From NCBI RefSeq assembly GCF_004118325.1, contig NZ_RDFA01000003.1:186001-250000 (forward strand): a stretch of DNA of 64,000 nt, in the 5' to 3' direction. This document shows positions 35,003 through 43,858 of the stretch, piece after piece (the first letter of the stretch is position 1; every line of letters begins with the position of its first letter). The stretch is from Halorientalis pallida (GTDB taxonomy: Archaea; Halobacteriota; Halobacteria; Halobacteriales; Haloarculaceae). Under the pieces are notes generated by a model, which worked only from the letters and a program-made list of their open reading frames with translations, searched no databases and had not been told where the DNA came from. Position numbers and translations under genes: made by a program.

Positions 35003-36427
35003 GTGACCGAACGCTATTCTCGTCCCCGTTTCGCGACGCTTCTGTCCGGATCGGCAGTCGGTGTGTACCTGCTCGTCGTCGCCGGCGCGACGGCGGCCAT
35101 CGCGGACGCCGCGAGCGCCTGTTCTGCGTGGCCGGTGTGTTCGAGCCCGCCGACGCTGGCCGAGCCAGCGCTGGTGGTCGCCTGGGGTCATCGCGTCGTC
35201 GCGGCGCTGGTCGGCGTATTGGTTCTCACCACCGCGGTGATCGGCCTGCGAAGGTCGACCGTCTCGCGGCGGGTGAAAGCCGCACTGGCGTTCGCACTCG
35301 CCCTGTTCCCGGTGCAGGTCGCACTGGGCGCACAGGTCGCGACGACCGGCGCTGCGAACCCGTTCCCGGCCGTCCACCTGCTCACCGGGATGGGCATCTT
35401 CGCCGGGCTGACGCTCGCGCTGGCGTGGCAACTCGAACCCCGCGACGCCGACGCGTCGACGGGCGACCCCGAGCCGGAGCCGGAGCCGACGCCGGCCGCG
35501 GAGCCGGCCACCGAACCCGGCGAGCAGCCACCCCTACCGGATAGTACGTTCGCGCGTGCGGCGCACGTCGTCGAGGCGTACTTCCGGCTGATGAAACCGC
35601 GGTTGATGTGGTTGCTCTGTCTCGTGGCGTCGGCCGGGATGGCGCTGGCCGCGGGGGCCGCCGGGACGGAACTGACCGTCCGGACCATCGTCCTGACCCT
35701 CGGCGGTGGCGTCCTCGCTATCGGATCGAGCGGAACCTTCAATCACATACTCGAACGCGACCGTGACAAGAAGATGGACCGGACGAGCGACCGGCCGATC
35801 GCGACCCACCAGTTGCCGGTCCGAAACGCCGTCGCGTTCGGCCTGGCGCTGGCGGTCGCGTCCGTCGCCGTCTTCCTGCAGGTGAACCTGCTCGCGGCGG
35901 CGCTGGGCCTGTCGGCCATCCTGTTCTACAGCGTCGTCTACACACTCGTCCTCAAGCCCAACACCGTCCAGAACACAGTCATCGGCGGCGCGGCCGGTGC
36001 CCTGCCGGCCCTGATCGGGTCGGCCGCCGTGACGGGGACCATCGGCCTGCCGGGACTCATGCTGGCCGGCGTCATCTTCGTCTGGACGCCAGCGCACTTC
36101 TACAACCTCGCGCTCGCGTACAAGGACGACTACGAGCGCGGCGGCTTCCCGATGATGCCGGTCGTCCGCGGCGAAGCGACCACCCGCAAACACATCCTGC
36201 TGTGGCTGGCCACGACGCTGCTGGCCGCGGCCGGCCTGGCAGCCCTGACCGATCTCGGCTGGGTGTACGCTGTCACGACGACGGCGCTCGGGGCAGTGTT
36301 CCTGTGGGCCGTCGTCCGCCTCCACCGCGAACGCGACGAGTCCGCCGCGTTCCGGGCGTTCCACGCGTCCAACGCGTACCTCGGCGCACTGCTGCTGGCA
36401 ATCGTCGTCGACGCACTGGTCGTATGA
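35003..36427 (+). CDS. ctaB: Fusion: CtaA-like half domain + protoheme IX farnesyltransferase (CtaB)
   Basis: 474 aa, GTG start. Residues 1-145 hold four TM helices with His63 (WGHRVV) and His125 (PAVHLLTG), and a Cys pair (CSAWPVC, 40-46), as in one half of heme A synthase CtaA/Cox15. A Pro/Glu-rich linker (PEPEPEPTPAAEP) spans about 150-180. From about 186 the protein is a UbiA-type prenyltransferase with both Asp-rich motifs: NHILERDRDKKMDRTSDRP (about 247-265) and YKDDYERGG. It converts heme B to heme O and possibly onward to heme A for the adjacent oxidase. A full CtaA would have eight helices, so the half probably dimerises. Confidence 0.85.
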   Translation: MTERYSRPRFATLLSGSAVGVYLLVVAGATAAIADAASACSAWPVCSSPPTLAEPALVVAWGHRVVAALVGVLVLTTAVIGLRRSTVSRRVKAALAFALALFPVQVALGAQVATTGAANPFPAVHLLTGMGIFAGLTLALAWQLEPRDADASTGDPEPEPEPTPAAEPATEPGEQPPLPDSTFARAAHVVEAYFRLMKPRLMWLLCLVASAGMALAAGAAGTELTVRTIVLTLGGGVLAIGSSGTFNHILERDRDKKMDRTSDRPIATHQLPVRNAVAFGLALAVASVAVFLQVNLLAAALGLSAILFYSVVYTLVLKPNTVQNTVIGGAAGALPALIGSAAVTGTIGLPGLMLAGVIFVWTPAHFYNLALAYKDDYERGGFPMMPVVRGEATTRKHILLWLATTLLAAAGLAALTDLGWVYAVTTTALGAVFLWAVVRLHRERDESAAFRAFHASNAYLGALLLAIVVDALVV

Positions 36428-37110
36428 GTACCGACGCGACGATCACCGACCGACTCGCGGGCCTCAGACCGACCCGGGAGAATCTGTTGATCGCGCTCCT
36501 GATCGTCAACTCCGAGGTGCTCCTGCTGGGCGTCTACTGGCTCGTCAGCCCGAGCGAGTTGACCAGCCTGTCCTCGATCCGCTACTGGCTCTACCCGTTC
36601 GTCTGGATCAACGTCGGGTTGTGGGCCATCCTCAAGACGACGCCATCGCCGTCCCCCAGCCGGGACCGCTGGCTCGCGGGCGGCATCGCGGTCGCCTACT
36701 TCGCGGTGCTGGCCTACGCCGGCGGTCTCGTCGGTCCCGCCAGTAGCATGGCCGGGCGGAGCTTGCGAGTCACGGTGCTTGCGCTGCCGCCCGGCTGGGC
36801 CCCGACGCTGATCTACAACGGGGACGTCCTCTCGGCGGCGCTGTTCCCGTTCAAGCTCGTCGGGTACGTCGCGCTGGCGTATCTCGTGTACGCGACGGTA
36901 CTCGACGCGGCGGGGTCGGCGGTGACGGGCCTGCTCGGCCTGCTCTCCTGTGTCAGCTGTAGCTGGCCGGTGCTCGCCTCGCTGGCGACGGGCCTCCTCG
37001 GGAGCGGGAGCGCCCTCGCTGGCGCGGTGTACACCCAATCCTACGGCCTCTCGACGCTCGTGTTCGTGGTGACGGTCGGCCTGCTGTACTGGCGACCGTT
37101 CGGGCGGTGA
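36424..37110 (+). CDS. Oxidase-linked membrane protein, unknown function
   Basis: 228 aa with about seven hydrophobic helices. ATG overlaps the stop of the fusion gene (ATGA), indicating translational coupling. A CVSCSW motif (two Cys close together) near residue 178 lies at the start of a TM helix. Its steady place next to heme-copper oxidase genes suggests an assembly or copper-handling role; this is inference. Confidence 0.72.
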   Translation: MSTDATITDRLAGLRPTRENLLIALLIVNSEVLLLGVYWLVSPSELTSLSSIRYWLYPFVWINVGLWAILKTTPSPSPSRDRWLAGGIAVAYFAVLAYAGGLVGPASSMAGRSLRVTVLALPPGWAPTLIYNGDVLSAALFPFKLVGYVALAYLVYATVLDAAGSAVTGLLGLLSCVSCSWPVLASLATGLLGSGSALAGAVYTQSYGLSTLVFVVTVGLLYWRPFGR

Positions 37111-37148
37111 CGGACGGACTTTTCTGTCGTACTCGCGTATTCGTGCGC

Positions 37149-37379
37149 ATGACGGACGTCGAGATCGAGTACTGCGTCCCATGTGGCTTCCTCGACCGCG
37201 CCGAGAACGTCCAGCACGTCCTGCTGACGACCTTCGGCGAGAAGCTGGACACGGTGACGCTCCGAACCGGTGCCAACGGCGTGTTTCGAGTGTCCGTGAA
37301 CGACGAACGGGTGTACGACAAGCAGGACGACGCCTTCGACGTGGACGAGATCGTCCGGCGAGTCCGCGACCACGTCTGA
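37149..37379 (+). CDS. Rdx/SelW-family thioredoxin-like protein
   Basis: 76 aa starting MTDVEIEYCVPCGF. The CxxC (CVPC, residues 9-12) at the end of the first strand, with RAENVQHVLLTTF and GVFRVSVNDERVYDK, is the SelW/Rdx pattern in its all-Cys form. The C-terminal helix (VDEIVRRVRDHV) completes the fold. Role in thiol redox is presumed. It follows the membrane-protein gene by 38 bases. Confidence 0.84.
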   Translation: MTDVEIEYCVPCGFLDRAENVQHVLLTTFGEKLDTVTLRTGANGVFRVSVNDERVYDKQDDAFDVDEIVRRVRDHV

Positions 37380-37427
37380 CGACACCGAACCGACGGGCTT
37401 AGGACGATACCGGTCCGCGGTCCGACA

Positions 37428-38408
37428 ATGACAGCAGCCGTCGTCGCCGAGGACGTTCGTCGGGTCTACGGCGACACGACAGCACTCGACGGCGTCTCGC
37501 TCTCCGTCGACGAGGGGGACGTGTTCGCGCTGATCGGACCGAACGGCGCGGGAAAGACCACCCTGGTCCGATCGCTGCTCGGCACGACCGACGCCGAGGG
37601 CGACGTGACCGTGTTCGGGACGGCCCCCCAGCAGGTCGAACGGGCGCGACTCGGGTCGCTCCCCCAGTCGTTCGACCCACCCGCACGCCTGACCGCCCGG
37701 GAACTGCTCGACTACTACGGCGGGCTCTACGACGAGGCCCGGTCGGTCGAAGCGGTGCTTGACGACGTTGGCCTGACCGACGACGCCGACACCTGGTACG
37801 AGAACCTCTCGGGCGGCCAGCAACGCCGGGTCTGTGTCGGGACGGCGCTGGTCAACGACCCCGACCTGCTCGTGCTGGACGAACCGACGACGGGGATCGA
37901 CCCCGCGGGCCGACGTGCGCTCTGGCGGCTCATCGAGGGCCTGGCGGCCGGCGGCACGACCGTCTTCTTGACGACTCACTACATGGCCGAAGCCGAGCGG
38001 TTGGCCGACGAGGTGGGCCTGCTGGCCGACGGGAAACTCGTCGCCCGGGATTCCCCCGACGCGCTGATCGCCGAGCACGGCGGGGAGAGCCGACTGGTGA
38101 TCGACACGGACGCCGGTCCCGCGATCACCGCCGACCTCGACTACCCCGCAGAACTCGCGGACGGGCAGTTGACCGTCTACGACGTCCCGCCCGAGGAGAT
38201 CGGCGGGGTCGTCGCCACCCTCGACGCGGCGGACGCGACCTACGAGTCGATCAACTGGACCGAACCCGACCTCGAAGACGTGTATCTGGACCTGACCGGG
38301 CAGGCAGTCACGGCCAGCGGCGAGACGGTCAGCCGCGGGGAGACGCCGCTGGCCGACGGCGGGCGACTGGACGGTGACGACAGCGGGACTGGAGGTGTCG
38401 ACCGATGA
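37428..38408 (+). CDS. ABC transporter ATP-binding protein (ABC-2 type)
   Basis: 326 aa with Walker A GPNGAGKTT (about residue 41), signature LSGGQQRR (about residue 127), Walker B LLVLDEPT and H-loop TTHYMAEA. The C-terminal extension of about 100 residues is typical of ABC-2-type ATPases (CcmA-like). Stop and start overlap with the permease (ATGA). Location in the oxidase neighbourhood suggests heme or cofactor export, but a drug or lipid substrate is equally possible. Confidence 0.88.
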   Translation: MTAAVVAEDVRRVYGDTTALDGVSLSVDEGDVFALIGPNGAGKTTLVRSLLGTTDAEGDVTVFGTAPQQVERARLGSLPQSFDPPARLTARELLDYYGGLYDEARSVEAVLDDVGLTDDADTWYENLSGGQQRRVCVGTALVNDPDLLVLDEPTTGIDPAGRRALWRLIEGLAAGGTTVFLTTHYMAEAERLADEVGLLADGKLVARDSPDALIAEHGGESRLVIDTDAGPAITADLDYPAELADGQLTVYDVPPEEIGGVVATLDAADATYESINWTEPDLEDVYLDLTGQAVTASGETVSRGETPLADGGRLDGDDSGTGGVDR

Positions 38409-39178
38409 CGGCGGTCGGTCGGATCGGGGCTGCCACCGTCGCCGCCGGGAAGTCCTTCCTGCGCCGGCGGACGGCGGTCTTTTTCACCTTCTTCTTCCCG
38501 GTCATCATCATCGTGATCTTCGGCGCGCTGGTCCAGACCGGCGGCGGTGGGACGGGACTGTTCACCGAACCGGCGGCGTACTACGTGCCGGGCTACCTGG
38601 CCGTAGTCGTCCTGTTCACCCCGCTCTCGCGGGTGGGCAGCGAGGTCGCGCGCCACCGCGAGGGCAACCAGTTCGAGAAGCTGGCGACGACGCCGCTCTC
38701 GCGGTCGGAGTGGCTACTCGCTCAGACGCTGGTCAACGTCGTCGTCATCGGCCTCGCGGGACTGCTCCTGCTCGGCCTGATCGTGGTCGTCACCGGGGCG
38801 GAGATCTCGTTCTCGCCACTCCTGATCCCGTTCGTCTTCCTCGGCGTCGCGCTGTTCTGTGGCGGGGGCGCGCTGATCGGCAGTTTCGCCGGGTCACAGG
38901 ACGGCGTCATCGCCGCGAGCAACGGGATCGCGCTCCCTCTCCTTTTTCTCTCGGAGACGTTCGTCCCGCCGTCGATGCTCCCGGAGTGGTTCCGGCCCGC
39001 CATCCTGCTCTCGCCGCTGACGTACTTCTCGCGGGGCGTGCGGGCGGCGACCTACGGTCCCGGGATCGAACCGCTGGCCGGGTTGCCGACCGGGTGGCCG
39101 TTCTACCTGGGCGTGCTGGCCGGGCTGACGCTGGTCTTCTTCGCCGGCGGTGCGGCCGCCCTCCCGCGGACGGACTGA
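38405..39178 (+). CDS. ABC-2 type permease
   Basis: 257 aa with six hydrophobic helices (first FTFFFPVIIIVIFGAL). The segment EVARHREGNQFEKLATTPL is the conserved cytoplasmic loop after helix 2 of ABC-2 permeases. Partner of the ATPase whose stop overlaps its ATG. Confidence 0.86.
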   Translation: MTAVGRIGAATVAAGKSFLRRRTAVFFTFFFPVIIIVIFGALVQTGGGGTGLFTEPAAYYVPGYLAVVVLFTPLSRVGSEVARHREGNQFEKLATTPLSRSEWLLAQTLVNVVVIGLAGLLLLGLIVVVTGAEISFSPLLIPFVFLGVALFCGGGALIGSFAGSQDGVIAASNGIALPLLFLSETFVPPSMLPEWFRPAILLSPLTYFSRGVRAATYGPGIEPLAGLPTGWPFYLGVLAGLTLVFFAGGAAALPRTD

Positions 39179-39188
39179 TTCGCTCGCG

Positions 39189-40835
39189 TCACGCCGTGTG
39201 AATCTCGAACCTGGCTCCGCCGGACTCCCCCTCGGTGACCGTGATCTCCCAGCCGTGGCCCTCGACGATGTCGCTCACGATGGACAGCCCGAGCCCGGTC
39301 CCGTCGTCGCTGGTCGTGAATCCCCGGTCGAAGACGTCCTCGCGCTCGTCGTCGGGGATCCCACTGCCGTCGTCTTCGACGTAGAACCCGTCCCGGTGGG
39401 TGCCGACGCGAACGGTCACCGGCGCGGTGTTGTGATCGACGGCGTTGCGAAACAGGTTCTCGAAGACGTTCCGGAGCCGTGACGGGTCGGCCTCGACGGT
39501 CGCTGTCGCGGGCAGGTCACTGTCAAGGGTCGCGCCGTCGGTCTCGGCGGTGTCCCACGCCTCGGCCACGAGGGTCGGCAGGTCGACCGGTTCAGTGTCT
39601 TCGACATCGGTTCCAGCCCGGGCCACCGTCAGCATGTCGTCGATCATACGCTCCATCCGGTCGAGGTTCCGTTCGACGGCCGCGGCGTGTTCCTCGGTCG
39701 CGTCGTCGCGGACGAGACTGAACCGGAGCTGGGCGGCGTTCAGCGGGTTCCGCAGGTCGTGTGAGATCATCGACGCGAACTGGTCGAGACGCTCGTTCTG
39801 ACGCCTGAGTTGCTGCTCGCGTTCCTTGAGCCGGGTGACCTCCCGGAGCACCACGAGCCGTCCCCGTTCGGTCCCGCGAGCGTCGGTGAGTCGGGACACG
39901 TCCGCAACGAAGTGGCGATCCTGCCCGTCCCGAGTGACTGCCACGTCCGTCTCGCCGGGACTACTCTCGCGCACCGCACGCTGCCAGGTCCGGTCCGGGA
40001 AGAACTCCGCCGCCGGCACGCCCGTGACATCGGGCCCGACTGGCGACAGCTCCCGGGCGGCTGCGTTGCTGTCGATGACCTGACCGCCTTCGTCTAGGGT
40101 GACCACCGGGTCACGGATGTTCTCGACGAGTTCCTGCCTGGCGATCGGGACGATGTCCAGGAAATCACTGCGAAACAGCGCCCAGGTGACGATGAACACC
40201 ATCCCGACGAAACTGAACGGGGACAGACTCACCTCGGGAACCAGGAAGACACTGATCGACCCGACCAGGATGGTCGGGATCGTACTCAGCAGTAACGCGA
40301 AACTCTGCTGCCGGCGAACGCTGCGCGAGGTGAGGACCTCGCTGAGGAAGACGAGGAAGCCGACGGCGAAGAACGTGTACCCGACGACGATGAACACCCA
40401 GAACGCCGGCCCGACGTCCGCGGACACACTGGTGAGCGACGCCGAGGGCGACAGCGAGCGGTAGTAGCGGTGATGGATCGGATTCGTCCAGGCGGCGACC
40501 TGTTGGGGGAGCACGCCGACTCCGAGGAGCGCGCCGACCGTCCTGCGCGACGGGACGAGGAAACCGGCGTACTCGGCCGCGACGAGAACCCACCCGGTCG
40601 CGAGGATGCCCGCGCCCAGCGAGGTGAGGTTCTCTCCGACGAACGCGGGCGGCATCGTCGTCGCCATCGTGACGACCGCGGTACCGAGACTCCAGACGCT
40701 GGCACCGAGGAGCAAGAGGACCAGCCCGACCGCGCCGGGTTTGTCACGGTTCCCGAGGACACGCGGGAACAGAACGACCGGCAGAAGTCCGGCGACGACG
40801 TAGAGACCGGTCAGCAGGAGCCGAGAGGGGACCAT
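39189..40835 (-). CDS. Membrane sensor histidine kinase (7TM-PAS-HisKA-HATPase)
   Basis: 548 aa. Seven N-terminal TM helices (about residues 8-225) in the style of the HisKA 7TM sensor family, then a PAS domain (IRDPVVTLDEGGQVID), HisKA with MISHDLRNPL (about residue 357) and HATPase_c (NLFRNAVDHN, DDGSGIP, GTGLGLSI). It ends a few bases after the ABC permease on the opposite strand. No cognate response regulator lies nearby. TATA-like box at 40861-40870. Confidence 0.87.
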   Translation of the reverse strand: MVPSRLLLTGLYVVAGLLPVVLFPRVLGNRDKPGAVGLVLLLLGASVWSLGTAVVTMATTMPPAFVGENLTSLGAGILATGWVLVAAEYAGFLVPSRRTVGALLGVGVLPQQVAAWTNPIHHRYYRSLSPSASLTSVSADVGPAFWVFIVVGYTFFAVGFLVFLSEVLTSRSVRRQQSFALLLSTIPTILVGSISVFLVPEVSLSPFSFVGMVFIVTWALFRSDFLDIVPIARQELVENIRDPVVTLDEGGQVIDSNAAARELSPVGPDVTGVPAAEFFPDRTWQRAVRESSPGETDVAVTRDGQDRHFVADVSRLTDARGTERGRLVVLREVTRLKEREQQLRRQNERLDQFASMISHDLRNPLNAAQLRFSLVRDDATEEHAAAVERNLDRMERMIDDMLTVARAGTDVEDTEPVDLPTLVAEAWDTAETDGATLDSDLPATATVEADPSRLRNVFENLFRNAVDHNTAPVTVRVGTHRDGFYVEDDGSGIPDDEREDVFDRGFTTSDDGTGLGLSIVSDIVEGHGWEITVTEGESGGARFEIHTA

Positions 40836-40860
40836 GTTCTCGAAACGTCAGTACTCGTCT

Positions 40861-40870
40861 GTTTATACTT
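40861..40870 (-). promoter_or_regulatory. TATA-like box of the 7TM sensor kinase
   Basis: AAGTATAAAC on the minus strand, centred about 30 bases from the ATG at 40835; AT-rich flank to 40880. Confidence 0.5.
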
Positions 40871-40984
40871 TCATATATTCCGCCGTGGGCTACCGTCCGG
40901 TCGTGAGGGGGCCGAAGTAGCGGCGTCCAGTACTGACACTCTACGTACTATTTGTGACGACCGGTGAACGGATCGGGACGTCGC

Positions 40985-41653
40985 TCACTCACTGTCGAGC
41001 AGTGAGCGCGTCGAGACCAGCAAGAGGAGTAGGCCGGCGCTGTGGCCGCGCGGCGTCCAGCCGTAGACGTGGTTCAGGAGGACGTAGGTCACGATACCGA
41101 GCGCGAGCGACAACCCCCACGCGGCGACGGCGACCCGGCCGACTTTCGCGTGGATCGTCTCGCGTAGTTCCGCGGGCGAGTGCGTCAACCCGAGGACGAC
41201 GGCGTGCAGGACGACGGGGACCGCCAGCGCCGACAGCAGGATGTGGATGGCGAGCATGGCGAGGTAGGCGGTCCGAACGGGTCCCCCGACGGCGATGGCC
41301 TTCTCGAACCCGCCGCCGACTTTCAGGAGGTAGAGGACGAGAAACACCATGATGAGGGTGAAGGCGGTCAGCATGGCCGCGCGGTGTTTCCGGACCTCGT
41401 CGTTGCGGATGAAGTAGACGCCGGCGACGATTGCGGTGAGCGCGAGCGTGTTGACGACGGCGATAGCGTCACCCAGCAGGATGACGACCTCCCTGCTGAA
41501 ATCCGGGAGCGGGAGGAAGCCGCCGAACGCGCCGATCACCAGTGCATATCCGACGATCGAGAGGACGGTCGTGACGGCACGAGGATGAGCCTTCGGCCAG
41601 CGATTGAGGTCGTCGGCGACTGCCATAGCCGTTCGTGAGGACGCCGCGGTCAT
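40985..41653 (-). CDS. DUF420 membrane protein (CtaM-like oxidase assembly factor)
   Basis: 222 aa, five TM helices. DUF420 features: FIRNDEVRKHRAAML after helix 2, AIHILLSALAVPVVLHAV with conserved His residues, and a C-terminal LLNHVYGW. In Bacillus/Staphylococcus the DUF420 protein CtaM is needed for heme aa3 oxidase maturation, which suits the coxB and ctaB neighbourhood. An ATG nine codons downstream is an alternative start. The decayed DUF3592 gene ends 18 bases upstream. Confidence 0.82.
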   Translation of the reverse strand: MTAASSRTAMAVADDLNRWPKAHPRAVTTVLSIVGYALVIGAFGGFLPLPDFSREVVILLGDAIAVVNTLALTAIVAGVYFIRNDEVRKHRAAMLTAFTLIMVFLVLYLLKVGGGFEKAIAVGGPVRTAYLAMLAIHILLSALAVPVVLHAVVLGLTHSPAELRETIHAKVGRVAVAAWGLSLALGIVTYVLLNHVYGWTPRGHSAGLLLLLVSTRSLLDSE

Positions 41654-41671
41654 CAGTCCGTCGGAATTCGG

Positions 41672-42130
41672 TCACTCGTCCGTCGAGCGGCGGCCCGAGA
41701 CGACGGGTTTCCCACCACCGACGAGCAGCAATCCCCCGATCGGGATGCCGACGGCGTACCCGCCCACGCCGAGGACCCGTTCGGCCGGCGGCCGGCGGCC
41801 GTCGCTCCAGAAACGCCCGATCCGGATCGTCCGGATCGACGAACACCGTAGCGTTCTCGCCGGATTCGTATTCGGAGATCCGATCCCGGGCTTTCGATTC
41901 CGAGCACGGCGGTTCGGTGGACCCAGTGTAGAAGTTGTCGCCGTCGAACTCGTACTCGTAGACCACAACTGGGTAGTAATCGCGGTCGTTCTGGGACTCC
42001 TCGACCACGGCTTCGACGACGGTCGCCGACATTCGTTCGTATCCCGAGGCTTCGGTGACGGCCGGGACGATGCCGTTCACGCTGGCCGCCAGCATGACGA
42101 CCCGAGAACCGCCAGTGCGATGCCACCCAT
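41672..42130 (-). pseudogene. Frameshifted DUF3592-like membrane protein
   Basis: The coding signal changes frame twice. From ATG 42130 the frame reads MGGIALAVLG, then shifts near a CCC run (42101-42103) to VVMLAASVNG and a DUF3592-type core (YYPVVVYEYEFDG and ENATVFVDPDDPDRAF). Near 41781-41798 a GGCCGGC heptamer is repeated; deleting one 7-base copy restores RPPAERVLGVGGYAVGIPIGG and the C-terminal helix, ending at 41672. One extra G at the first site likewise restores VLGVVML. The gene therefore looks disabled by a 7-base tandem duplication and a G-run contraction. Either is a sequencing-error or phase-variation candidate. Confidence 0.62.
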
Positions 42131-42254
42131 GACTGTACTGCTCTCGTATATGTTTTTGAGAGATACAGTTCGGCACATCAGTATTCCGTTCGCGGCCGAC
42201 GCGGGCCATTCCGTAACGACAAGAGTGAAAGTCACCAACGTGTTACGAGGTGGC

Positions 42255-42674
42255 ATGAGCGAAGCACAGGAACAGCGGACGGTCAGGTGTCTCGTCGGGA
42301 AGGTCGGGCTGGACGGTCACGACCGCGGCGCACACGTCATCGCGCGGGCGTTCCGCGACGCGGGCTTCGAGGTCATCTACTCGGGCCTGCACAAGGCCCC
42401 GGACGAGATCGTCCAGGCGACGGTACAGGAGGACGTCGACGTACTCGGCATCTCCATCCTCTCGGGCGCGCACAACACGCTCGTCCCGAAGATCATGGAC
42501 GGCCTCGAAGAGTACGGCGCGAAAGAGGACACGCTGATCCTCGTCGGCGGGATCATCCCCGACGAGGACCGCGACGAACTGCTCGATCTCGGCGTCGCGC
42601 GCATCTTCGGCCCCGGAGCGTCCATGGACGAGATCGTCGACTTCGTCCGCGAGAACGCACCCGACCGACGATGA
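42255..42674 (+). CDS. B12-binding subunit of methylmalonyl-CoA mutase family
   Basis: 139 aa. It carries the cobalamin-binding signature: DGHDRG (DxHxxG, residues about 20-25), LSGAHNT (SxL-like region) and GGIIPDED (GG). This is the small or C-terminal B12 domain encoded as a separate gene; the catalytic large subunit is not in this window. Its stop overlaps the meaB start (ATGA). A GAGGTG sequence precedes the ATG. Confidence 0.87.
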   Translation: MSEAQEQRTVRCLVGKVGLDGHDRGAHVIARAFRDAGFEVIYSGLHKAPDEIVQATVQEDVDVLGISILSGAHNTLVPKIMDGLEEYGAKEDTLILVGGIIPDEDRDELLDLGVARIFGPGASMDEIVDFVRENAPDRR

Positions 42675-43723
42675 ACGCGTTGATCGAGGACCTCCTCGAC
42701 GGCGACCATCGCGCGCTGGCCCGCACGATCACCAAGATCGAGGACCGCGCGCCTGGCTACCGCGAGCTGGTCTCGCAACTCCACGAACACACCGGGCACG
42801 CCGACGTGATCGGCATCACCGGCAGTCCCGGCGCGGGCAAGTCCACGCTGGTGGACAAGATGGCCGAGGAGTACCGAAACCGCGGGCTCACGGTCGGCGT
42901 CATCGCAATCGACCCGTCCTCGCCCTTTACCGGCGGCGCGGTGCTGGGTGACCGCATCCGGATGGCCTCGAACACGGGCGACATGGACGTGTTCTTCCGC
43001 TCGATGTCCGCGCGTGGCTCGCTGGGTGGGCTCTCGACGGCGACGACGGACGCCGTCAAAGCGCTCGACGCCTTCGGGAAAGACAAGGTCATCATCGAGA
43101 CCGTCGGAGCGGGACAGAACGAGGTGGATATCGTGCGGATGGCCGACACCGTGGCCGTGCTGGTCCCGCCGGCCAGCGGCGACGACGTGCAGATGCTCAA
43201 GGCTGGCATTCTGGAGATCGCCGACATGTTCGTCGTCAACAAGGCCGATCTGGACGGGGCCAACCGCACAGTACAGGAACTCCGCGAGATGATCGAGATG
43301 CGCCGGGACGAACTCGCGGTCGCCACCGGCCACCACGGCGCGGTCGAGAAGACGACCGAGGTCGGGAACGGGGCCGGCGACGGGACCGACGACGCCGACG
43401 CTCCCTCCTGGTCACCCCCGATCGTCGAGACGGTGGCCAAACGCGGCGACGGACTGGACGAACTCCTCTCGGTACTCGACGACCACCGCGAGTACCTGGT
43501 CGCGTCCGGGCGACTGGAGACGAAAGCCCGCGACCGCTACGCCGCGGAGATCAGGACGCTCCTGCGTGAAGACACGGCCGATCTGCTGGCCGAGGAGATC
43601 GAGGCCCGCGGCGGCATCGAGGGGTTCGTCGACCGCGTCCTCGACCGCGAGACCGACCCCTACACCGTCGCCGACGAACTCCTGGGCCCCATCGCGGAGT
43701 GTGTCGAGCAGCGGCGGGACTGA
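42671..43723 (+). CDS. meaB: MeaB/ArgK-like G3E GTPase (mutase chaperone)
   Basis: 350 aa. P-loop GSPGAGKSTLVDK (about residues 51-63), switch region DPSSPFTGGAVLGDR, TVGAGQNEVD (G3) and NKADLDG (NKxD, G4). MeaB guards and reloads B12 in methylmalonyl-CoA mutase, in keeping with its overlap with the B12-subunit gene. About 25 low-complexity acidic residues (about 225-250) interrupt the C-terminal part. Confidence 0.9.
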   Translation: MNALIEDLLDGDHRALARTITKIEDRAPGYRELVSQLHEHTGHADVIGITGSPGAGKSTLVDKMAEEYRNRGLTVGVIAIDPSSPFTGGAVLGDRIRMASNTGDMDVFFRSMSARGSLGGLSTATTDAVKALDAFGKDKVIIETVGAGQNEVDIVRMADTVAVLVPPASGDDVQMLKAGILEIADMFVVNKADLDGANRTVQELREMIEMRRDELAVATGHHGAVEKTTEVGNGAGDGTDDADAPSWSPPIVETVAKRGDGLDELLSVLDDHREYLVASGRLETKARDRYAAEIRTLLREDTADLLAEEIEARGGIEGFVDRVLDRETDPYTVADELLGPIAECVEQRRD

Positions 43724-43727
43724 CGGT

Positions 43728-43746
43728 GTTCCCACGTTCCGGGAAC
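43728..43746. other. Inverted repeat downstream of meaB
   Basis: GTTCCC and GGGAAC arms with an inner GTTCC/GGAAC pair lie just after the meaB stop. It may form a hairpin in the meaB 3' region; it could also affect the nosL gene 110 bases downstream. Confidence 0.3.
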
Positions 43747-43858
43747 CGTCGGCGGACTTTAGGCGGAGCTACGTGTACGAATTCCACAAGACCATCGCGA
43801 CGACCGACCGACGAGTTCGGCCAGCCCGCAGTCGTTCGTCGGGAACAGGTGACAATAC

